In this document: piece after piece, positions 56,772 through 64,000 of the stretch
Layout of the letters: every line of letters begins with the position of its first letter
Position numbering within the stretch: the stretch's first letter is position 1
DNA from: Entomortierella parvispora
Lineage: Eukaryota; Mortierellomycota; Mortierellomycetes; Mortierellales; Mortierellaceae
Assembly: GCA_963573315.1 (NCBI GenBank)
Contig: OY752142.1
Coordinates: 1,984,001-2,048,000 of the forward strand
Length of the DNA stretch: 64,000 bases
Direction: 5' to 3'
Program-made: the position numbers and the translations under genes
Notes under the pieces: model-generated
What the model was told of the DNA's origin: nothing
Seen by the model: only the letters and a program-made list of their open reading frames with translations
Databases searched by the model: none

Positions 56772-57855
56772 CTACGATCTAGGCGATCTGGATCGTGATC
56801 GACGGAACTTGTCATCCCTTTGACGATAGCGAGGCGCGGGCGAGCGTGAACGAGAACGAGAGGGAGATCGGCGGCGTCGAGGAGGGGATCGCGAACGAGA
56901 GCGATGTCCCCTGGCTGGTGCTGGCGCTGGTGAGCGGGAGCGCGAGCGAGACTGAGCGCGGGCTTTGACGGTCACTGGAGACTTGGATCGAGAAAGGGAA
57001 CGGCCTCTGGCTGTCGTCTTTACCGGTGACGGTGAGCGGGATCGGTCACGTCTAGATGACTTTCTATGACCTGTATCGCTGCGACGTCTATAATCAGACA
57101 TGCATCCATGATTACATGGTTAGCCTTCCTGTCCGGGCGCAATGGACCGTGAGGTAGTCCAACCCATACGTCTCTCATTATCTGACCCACATACCTTGCT
57201 GGTGATCTGGAACGAGAATGCGATCTTGTCCTTCTCGAGCTCTTCTTTCGACTACTACGATCGTCTCTGGATCTGGATCTCGATCTGTGGCGTGAATGTC
57301 TATCGCGGCTGTCAGAATGCTTACGATGACTCGATCTTCTCTTTTGGCGACGACGCTCTTCTGAAGAGTAGCCTGAGGAATTAGACTCGGGTTCACTTTC
57401 ACTTTCACTGCCACTGCTACTGCTACTGCTACTGCTGCTGCTGATGCTTCTCCTGCGCTTCGTGTTTCGCTTTGGCTCTGCAACAGGCTTTCTATGCTGT
57501 GGGGTAGCCTTTGCTGTTCCTGACAAAGATCCGGCAGGGCCGCTACTATTGCTGCTGGATGTTGCGGGTAGTTGTGCTTGGAGGAAGCCAAAGCGGGAGC
57601 TGGGTTTTTTCTTGGGAGTAGGATCATCCAGCTTGATCAAGTTCCTGCATTCGAATGTCAAATGTCCACCTAGAAGTATAAGCAGTGAGCAGTGATTAGC
57701 TCGAGTCTTTCCTCTGCTGGCTCTCTCACTGTGCTTCCTGATCATGGGAAACAGGGCGTACCTCCACCGCATTTGCGACATGAACCAGCTCGTACTCCAT
57801 CGTCGGATTTGATCAGTCGCTCAAAGGCTTGCAGTCCACGCTGGAAATCAGACAT
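56772..57855 (-). CDS. SREK1IP1-like zinc-knuckle SR protein
   Basis: Three exons in transcription order: 57855-57762, 57669-57195, 57087-56772, 294 residues. Near residue 25-40 lies a CCHC knuckle split by intron 1: VRAGSCRKCGG then GGHLTFECRNL (C-x2-C-x4-H-x4-C). The knuckle and its flanks match the start of animal SREK1IP1 (p18SRP), a partner of the splicing regulator SREK1. Downstream are polyserine (an AGC/AGT run at about 57406-57445), Ser-Glu acidic repeats, and long RS/SR dipeptide tracts to the C-terminus (SRSRSPPRRRRSPSRSRSRS). It is probably a nuclear-speckle RNA-binding cofactor in pre-mRNA splicing. It is longer than the animal protein because of the RS tail. Confidence 0.75.
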
Positions 57856-58543
57856 TACTGTTTCGTAGAGGTTGGTTCCTGTGGGGGAGAGTAGGGATGG
57901 TGTCGGCTGATGGAATGGAATGGATGCTTGATTGACAACCTCATGGTGGTGCTGCAGAAAATCCGTGCAAATGCATTGCACTTACGGGGCGCGGGACGCG
58001 TCCATGTTACGCCACCAAAGCCGAAGTTTTCTACGACACTTTTTTTCTGCTTGGTAACTGAACAAGGTCTCCTTTTCTGTGGTATTTTTGCCGGGTCGCG
58101 CTGACAGTTTGTTGGGTGGACAATCGGCCGAAGGACCCTGGAAAGGAGTGAACATTGATAGTCAACTGATTCCTTGGTTTTTCTTGTGGTGCACCCTCAA
58201 CTTTGTCTGCCAGCTCCCTGAAAATCAGCTCATCTCCTATCCTACGCTCACCGGACACAGGTGTCCCCACCCCTCTTGCCAGTCCATCGACAACAGCAAA
58301 CAGGGGGAGCACTCGTGCGCACAACATGCATGTGAACAAAAAAAGGACAAAGCTCAATGCTTATTTTTTTTTTTGCAAACGGTCCGTTCCCTCACCATTT
58401 CACTTTCCTTCTCCCAATCGCATTCCTTTGCCTCTATCTCGCCGTCTTTCTTCACCTCCTTCCCACATCCAATTCCTCAACCAAGATTATTCTTCAGCCA
58501 AGATTATCTCTCGGATTATAGCTGTTTCAAAGATATTTTCAGG
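57856..58543. promoter_or_regulatory. Divergent upstream region of the SREK1IP1-like and protease genes
   Basis: About 690 bp. Frames open in it (for example 58079-58573 +) read into CT-rich leader sequence and are not protein-like. A CT-rich leader of about 150 bp precedes the protease ATG. No defined element was found. Confidence 0.5.
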
Positions 58544-60353
58544 ATGACAGACGAAGCAAAGGTCGTTTCGTAAGAGAATTTCTACTCCTGCTGTAACCCA
58601 ATTCCATGTTTTTCATGCCACGCAATTCTTTTTCTTATACGTTTTTCATCAACCTTGAGCTAGACTGCAATTGACGGTCAATCCCAACTATGAGCCTCGA
58701 ACACGCGAGGCCGCTGTGGTGGCTGCAGCCAGACATGCGCCACCGCCTTCCAAACCAGGACTCCTTAACCGATTGAAGTTGGATTTAGCTACCGCAAAGG
58801 CTAGCCGTCCCAATGTGGAAACCCTTACCGATGTTGCCCGCGATATTCAATATTATGCTGAAGGTACGGGTGCTGGCAATCAGCTGAGATGTCCTGCTCT
58901 TCGGCCAGCCAAAAGCAAAGGTCATGATAGGACCCTGTCTGAAAAACTCTTTGTGCTTCTACTGCTAGTTGAGATCGGCTCAAATGATCAAAAGTTCAGG
59001 CTTGACTTTGACACGGGCAGCAGTGATCTGTGGGTCCCAGACTCGACTTGCACTACCAAACGCGTTACTTTCAACCGAGCCACCTCGACATCTTTCAAAA
59101 CTGTCAAGGGAAAGTTCCAGATCAGGTGAGTATGAGGAGAACGGGGGTTCATTGGAGTGTAGATGGAATGGCCACATTAACGACTGTTTTACTAGTTATG
59201 GTGACGGATCGAATGTTCAGGGTATTATGGGTCAAGATAGAGTCAGTTTGGCTGGACTTGTTATCGAGAACCAGACAATTGGATTGGCTACGACAGAATC
59301 TACATCTTTCAGCAACGATGTGGTCGATGGCATCTTGGGACTTGCTTACAATTCCATCACGTGTGTTCCTGGAACATTGACACCCATGGACAACTTGATT
59401 CAACAAAAGCTGATTCAGTCTCCACTATTCAGCGTTTGGCTGGGTCGAAGTTCTGAAGGCGGCGGTGGAGGTGCGTTTTTTTTTCTGTTTGTTTGATGCT
59501 TGTTTGTTCACGTTATAGTTCAAGTCGACATTAACACACGCTTTTCTGCCTTGAACTTTCTGAACCAGAGTATCGCTTCGGAGGCTATGACACTGATCGG
59601 TTCGACGGTGAACTGACCTGGGTCCCGGTGACCGTCAAGAGGTACTGGCAAGTTCAATGCGAAGGACTCTTTTTCGGCGACACGGATCTCAATCAAAAGA
59701 GCGACGTGATCATTGATACAGGTAGAATGTCATTAACGCGAGGCTCAAGAGAGAAAGGAGTTGGAAAAGTTTTATTGATACGCTCTTCTCCCAATTGGCG
59801 CTCTACGCTCTGATGATTGTAGGAACCACTCTGGTCATCGTCCCGTCCCCAGTTGCGCAGGCCATCCATGCCCAGATCCCAGGATCCCTTTACGACGATG
59901 CACATGGATGGATCATCCCCGACACGGCGACCAATGCCGCATTGAGTGGAATCCAGTTCGTGCTTGGCGGCATCAAGTTTGATGTGATTATGAAGGACAT
60001 TTTGCGAGAACCTGTTCAAGACAAACGTGGCTTTGTCTACTCAGGAATAGCGAGCAATGACCAGATCGTAAGAAAAATTCTGTTTTCTTTCACGAGATGG
60101 CATGTTCATCAGGAGGAGAACGTACTTACAGATTCGTCTTTTGTTTCGCAACATGCTTAATGCTTAGCCCATCTGGATCCTTGGAGATGTGTTCATCAAG
60201 CAAAATTACTGTGTATTTGACCTGGGGAAAGATAGGATTGGTATCGCAAAATGCAAGCCTCCAGTTCGTATCGAGCCATCGATCCTTCAACACATGAAGG
60301 AGGATGTGGATGACCTTCAGAAACGACATGGTTGCCACTGTTTGTTGCTCTGA
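58544..60353 (+). CDS. Pepsin-like aspartic protease (family A1), apparently without signal peptide
   Basis: Seven exons: 58544-58569, 58664-58863, 58969-59125, 59196-59470, 59569-59721, 59823-60067, 60168-60353, 413 residues. Both catalytic motifs are intact: FDTGSSDLWVP in exon 3 and IIDTG|TTLVIVP across the exon 5/6 junction. The flap SYGDGS is present, as are WILGDVFIKQNYCVFDLGKD and the DGILGLAYN loop. An A1-type propeptide precedes the N-lobe (LQLTVNPNYEPRTREAAVVA). The start MTDEAKVVSLQLTV is polar, so no signal peptide or anchor is seen, although A1 fungal proteases are normally secreted or vacuolar. The protein ends KRHGCHCLLL, where the last four residues fit a CaaX box. The intron at 58864-58968 is 105 bp and free of stops, so reading through it would also stay open. 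Substrate and location are uncertain. Confidence 0.85.
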
Positions 60354-60802
60354 TCGATCGTTTTTTTTTTGGAAACAAAGCCCCACCCTTTAAGGTCACG
60401 CCGCGTTTTCTTCCAACAGAACGCCCAAGTCGACACCGAGTTCACCAGCATTTTGCCGTTGTCCTTTGCCTGTTAATAATATTTTCGCTTTTCTATCTAT
60501 CTGCGACCTGTTCATACCACAATGATATCTGATATCTTTCTTACACAGCCCGCAGCAGAGTAAAACTGCGGGATGGGTCTGTCGATGGTCATTGTCATCT
60601 CTTATATAAAGGCTCCTTTGCCTTCTACTTTCAGGGACCACATCTAACAAACCCTAGAGCCACCGTCTTCACCACCACCATCACCATCACCACCGCCTTC
60701 CAACTGTCTACGATTCACCAGCGATACACAACCGTCGCCTTGCAACTGCCATAAAAAACCGAAATCAATCCATTCATAGAATATCATTCACCTCCCTCGA
60801 CA
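60354..60802. promoter_or_regulatory. Intergenic region, protease 3' flank and next gene's leader
   Basis: About 450 bp. The right part has a run of CCACCACCATCACCATCACC-type repeats (about 60661-60690) in the leader of the charged-protein gene. No gene or RNA is supported. Confidence 0.5.
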
Positions 60803-61501
60803 ATGTCACTTGGAGACTACGACTACGACTCTGATTCCTCCATGCCCGAAGAGTTCAAGAATACCAATCATCATAACCCCATTACCCATGAACAGGAGAG
60901 TTTCGCCACCCCCCAGAGCCAAATCGGATTCCAGAGCGACTTCAAGGAGAGCTTGCGGAATCGAGCCCAGAAGTCCAACAAGAGTCGAGAAAGGGCTACT
61001 CAAAGCTACGTCCAGAAGAAGCTAAAGCAGATCGAACAAGAGGAGCGTGAGAAACAAAAACAAGAACAGCGTCGAAGGAGGAGTGGTGGGCCAGAGGAAG
61101 ATCAGAAGGATGAACCAGAGGAAGAAGCAGAAGCCAACGAGGCTGGAGAAGACAACAACAGAACCGAGTCCGAGACTGAGGACAAGTCGGAGGAGGAGGA
61201 GCAACGCTCCTCTCGCGATACCCGGGGTCAACACCGATCCAAGGGCCGTCGCGGCCACAAGCACCAGCTAAAAGCAGATCGAAGCAAGTTTCGAAGAGCC
61301 AGTAGGTCAAAGTCCAGACCCGTGTCAGATGCAGAGGAAATCAAAAGCAACGATGGCAGAAAAGACAGACTCGGGTATGATATCATTGATCGCTCCAACA
61401 AGCGTGCCAGCCGCCATCGGCGACCCGAGGACGAGATCCTTGAGCCTATTGTCAAGGACCTCGATCGAGCTCGACGACCAAGAGGAGGAGGAGGAGCATG
61501 A
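60803..61501 (+). CDS. Unknown charged protein, coiled-coil-like (frame may be broken)
   Basis: Intronless frame from the ATG at 60803, 232 residues to the TGA at 61501. It starts MSLGDYDYDSDSSMPEEFKN and continues with a long Glu/Lys/Arg/Gln helix (KLKQIEQEEREKQKQEQRR), an acidic block and RSK/HRRP-rich stretches. No family is recognised; nuclear location is plausible from the charge pattern. It ends in a GGA-repeat (RPRGGGGA) that looks out of character. A protein-like frame continues just after it in another phase to 61685 (next entry), so the true product may be about 290-300 residues. Confidence 0.6.
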   Translation: MSLGDYDYDSDSSMPEEFKNTNHHNPITHEQESFATPQSQIGFQSDFKESLRNRAQKSNKSRERATQSYVQKKLKQIEQEEREKQKQEQRRRRSGGPEEDQKDEPEEEAEANEAGEDNNRTESETEDKSEEEEQRSSRDTRGQHRSKGRRGHKHQLKADRSKFRRASRSKSRPVSDAEEIKSNDGRKDRLGYDIIDRSNKRASRHRRPEDEILEPIVKDLDRARRPRGGGGA

Positions 61502-61685
61502 AGAAGAGCGGATCCAGTTCAAGCACAATCTGGCGTTCAAAACTGACAACGACGGAATGGCAGCGCGACCGTTGACATCCAGGGACTTTAAGAAGATCTT
61601 TGAGCAACGATTAACCGAGCGGGACGGAGCGCGCGAGAGACAGAAAGAGAAGGAGAAGGAGAAGGAACGGACCACCAAGCATTGA
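61462..61685 (+). other. Out-of-phase continuation of the charged-protein gene
   Basis: In the +1-shifted frame relative to the ATG at 60803, the sequence reads ELDDQEEEEEHEEERIQFKH, then NLAFKTDNDGMAARPLTSRD and FKKIFEQRLTERDGARERQK, to a TGA at 61683-61685. It is followed by AATAAA at 61722-61727. The segment is more protein-like than the GGA-derived end of the first frame. The frame change falls near 61450-61495, in or beside a GAG/GGA repeat. Confidence 0.5.
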
Positions 61686-62494
61686 AGGACGGACCATGGA
61701 AAATAAAAAAATGTAAAAATGAATAAAAGGCACAGCATCCCAGCAGCAAGACTCTCTTTCTCTCAAAGCGCCCCCTTCCTCTCTTTCCTTCCCTCCATGC
61801 TCCTCCCATAGCAATGGAGAGACTGGTCAGCGAACAACAAAGACGACCTTCGGCTCTGACTCTTCCCCACCACTCTTCACAGCTGGCTGCCATCAATCGC
61901 TCCTCATTCTCTCCCTGCACTGTTTCCTTGCTGCCGTCTTCCTTGCCTCCACCCTGCTTTGTGTCGAATTGAACTGTGATCCCATCACAGCCATGAGAGC
62001 GCAAACAAGAAGCTGGCAACGGGATGCACGCTAATGCATGCGCAACTTTTGGGGGAGGAGAGAAAGTGGTTTTTTTCGCTCCCTTTTGCGATTGAAGTGC
62101 GTGCGTGGCAAGGGTCTCCGCACGGTCGGATTGCTTGTTCGAGGGCAGCTAGATCATCGCGATCTTTAATGACTCGGTGCCCAAGTACTGGCCTCGCCGG
62201 GACAGATGCGGATCGTACATTTATTCATTCCTCTTTACTTTGCATAGCAATCAATTAAAACAATGCATTCATCTTTTATCATTTGCAGCTCTGTGGTGTG
62301 TGTGTGTGCATGGGTGTGCAAGTGTTGTACCTCTGCGAAGCAGAATATTCCCAGGCCAGGAAAGCCACCCTTTTTTTCTTTTTCGTTTGGTGTTTCGGCT
62401 TTTTTTTTTCTCCTGCATTCCTGCATTCCATTCACCCCGAATTCGTTGCTCTCGTTCAAAGGTCTTCTTTGTTCATTTGTCCAATTCACAGCCC
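61686..62494. promoter_or_regulatory. Intergenic region upstream of the WAPL gene
   Basis: About 800 bp. The first part is the 3' flank of the charged-protein gene. 62270-62490 is T- and CT-rich leader of the WAPL-like gene. Open frames are low complexity. A small structured RNA cannot be excluded. Confidence 0.5.
61722..61727 (+). terminator. Poly(A) signal AATAAA after the charged-protein gene
   Basis: Canonical hexamer 37 bp after the TGA at 61685, within a short A-rich region. It suggests that the transcript includes the out-of-phase segment. Confidence 0.5.
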
Positions 62495-64000
62495 ATGCCT
62501 CGGAGAGGCGTCAATACCAAGAGTCCTAGACTCACCTATGGTCGGCAGCGCAGCTCCCTCGAGCACAATGACAATGCATTGGACCGGGCAGACGACTCGT
62601 CCGACTCCGAGGCGACCCAGGGTCTTCCTTCGCCAGCCTTTACTCTTTCACCTACCTCTCCAGGAGGAGGAAGCCTGAAGCGATCCCGGTCCTCAAGGAG
62701 CTTGATCGGACTCCATGATACCTTTCCCCATACGAGCTCGCAAAACACACTTTCCAAAAAAGAAAGCAATGTGAGGATCCACTCTGATAACAAACAAGAA
62801 AGACGCTTGGTGGCAAACATGAAACTAATGATTTGTGATCCACGGCGCAATAGGAACAACGAGTCGCACTGAAGGCCTCCCATGAGCTCCGAGAATCTGG
62901 ACAAAGCCATCGATTCAAAGACGAGATCGACTACATCTTGGAGGGTGTTCGGAACAAGGACAAGCTCAAGATCCGGAGGGTCAGGTGCGTAAGGAGAACA
63001 TTGGTTCAATACTCGTTGGAATGTGTGACCCAAGTTACTCATTTTGTAGTCTTTTTTTTTGGCCACAGCTGTCTGGAGTTGACAAAATCAATGCTAAAGC
63101 AAGAGTTTGCCAGTCAAGTGAGGGCCTACCATTATATACCCAGGATATTCGAAGCGGTTCGGGAAGATCGTGATCCTGTAAGTCATCAATTGCAGTGGAT
63201 GCACAATACATTGGGGCCAACTCTCAATAACCATGTGGGACTACGGTATCATAGGTCGTGTTTTCATGTCTGGCGCTCATGATTGCGCTTATTGTACAAA
63301 ATTCACGAGACTCGTTGAAGGATGTTATGACCATCCCCAGGCTAGTTGAGTTTCTTTGCCAGGCTCTGGACGAAGATATGGACCCAATGGCCATCCTTCC
63401 AAACGGAAAGCAGGATGCCATTATGGTAAGGCTCTTTAATACAACGACATGGATGACCTTGATGAAATCAACAGATGTTTTAATGTATCTAACATATCAG
63501 CCTATCTGTAAACAAATAGCACAATGACTTCAAGGATCTCGCACGTCAATCAGGAATTCTTCAGAAAGGCCAAAAAGTCCTTACAAAATCCATCATCCTG
63601 TCGACCCTGAGCGTCATTATTAATGATAGTGTATTCAGGAAAGACCTTGCCACAATGACTACAATCGATCGAGACCCAGATTTCTTGAACTTGGTGGTTG
63701 AAATTCTGATAGACGACCTGGCTTGGATCAAAGAACCGTCTTCATCACCGGTAGGTCACCGAGAATGTTCCTGAAGCGAGAGTCCTCATGGATTTACTAT
63801 GTCAGATCTCTATAACTGATACTTTTCAATGCATTATCTCTTTTGGTAGGGCGCTTCACTTCCGGACGTGCTGGACATTGCTCGGATAGAAAACTGTCTT
63901 CGGATATTGGAACGACTGTCACTTGTTTCTAAAAAGCTTTCAAAAGCACTTGCAGGAAGCACGCGTCTTTTCACGCTACTGTCACAACTCATTGTACTCT
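62495..64000 (+). CDS. WAPL/WPL1-like: WAPL-type cohesin release factor (3' partial)
   Basis: Exons so far: 62495-62770, 62854-62984, 63069-63177, 63255-63425, 63520-63750, 63850-64000 and beyond. The N-terminus is disordered and basic/Ser-rich (MPRRGVNTKSPRLTYGRQRS). The WAPL domain begins at SHELRESGQSHRFKDEIDYI, then LEGVRNKDKLKIRR. Helical repeats follow: SCLELTKSMLKQEFASQVRA, FEAVREDRDPVVFSCLALMI, DSLKDVMTIPRLVEFLCQAL and LSVIINDSVFRKDL. WAPL binds cohesin with Pds5 and opens the Smc3-Scc1 gate to release cohesin from chromatin. The C-terminal part and stop lie beyond the window. Confidence 0.85.

Noticed and set aside
58079-58573. Open frame reading into the protease start, which could be an N-terminal extension
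   Set aside because: The upstream part is Ser/Phe/Pro-rich leader sequence with no signal-peptide features. The ATG at 58544 has an A at -3 and begins the protein cleanly.
1-64000. Transposons, CRISPR arrays, rRNA and tRNA genes
   Set aside because: No terminal repeats with a transposase frame, no repeat-spacer array and no recognisable structural RNA were seen by eye. tRNAscan and Rfam could still find small ones in the intergenic stretches.

Overview
The window is nuclear DNA of a filamentous fungus. The genes have many short introns (about 55-130 bp, GT-AG plus two GC-AG), pyrimidine-rich leaders and closely packed neighbours. The protein set (NCoR/Snt1-type corepressor, class C GPCR, ZNFX1/Hrr1-type helicase, EF-hand proline dehydrogenase, Luc7-like 3, SREK1IP1-like and WAPL) fits an early-diverging lineage, most likely Mucoromycota/Mortierellomycotina. 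That placement is inference from gene content. No transposon, rRNA, tRNA or CRISPR array was recognised.

Layout, left to right: 3' part of a Sel1-repeat/MYND protein (1-920, +); PPR mitochondrial protein (1138-3618, -); CHZ-motif histone chaperone (4111-5266, +); a small unknown ORF (5461-5829, -); cytosolic-type pyruvate carboxylase in 7 exons (6924-11838, -); class C GPCR with a PH-like tail in 13 exons (12898-19249, +); NFX1/RZ zinc-finger SF1 helicase (20285-27239, +); Luc7-like U1 snRNP factor (27403-28870, +); Snt1/NCoR-like SANT corepressor (29092-36232, -); proline dehydrogenase with EF-hands (37079-39603, -); TLC-domain membrane protein (40538-41858, +); D-Ala-D-Ala-ligase-like ATP-grasp protein (41961-43823, -); P4-ATPase flippase (44758-51384, +); kelch-BTB protein (51615-54287, -); a 2.5 kb gene-free stretch; SREK1IP1-like zinc-knuckle SR protein (56772-57855, -); pepsin-like aspartic protease (58544-60353, +); an acidic/charged unknown gene with an apparent frame break (60803-61685, +); and the 5' part of a WAPL cohesin-release factor (62495-end, +).

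The genes do not form an obvious pathway cluster. Several act on chromatin or RNA (CHZ chaperone, ZNFX1/Hrr1-like helicase, Luc7, Snt1-like, SREK1IP1-like, WAPL). Others are housekeeping metabolism (pyruvate carboxylase, proline dehydrogenase) or membrane and signalling proteins (GPCR, TLC protein, flippase). Divergent pairs that may share a promoter region are PPR/CHZ, PYC/GPCR, ATP-grasp/P4-ATPase, SREK1IP1-like/protease and PRODH/TLC.

Exon boundaries were read by eye from splice consensus plus frame continuity. In every multi-exon model that is complete, the summed coding length is a multiple of three. The most unusual observations are a pepsin-like protease that seems to lack a signal peptide and ends in a CaaX-like tail, the class C GPCR fused to a PH-like domain, intact EF-hand loops inside proline dehydrogenase, and two GC-AG introns with identical donor sequence.
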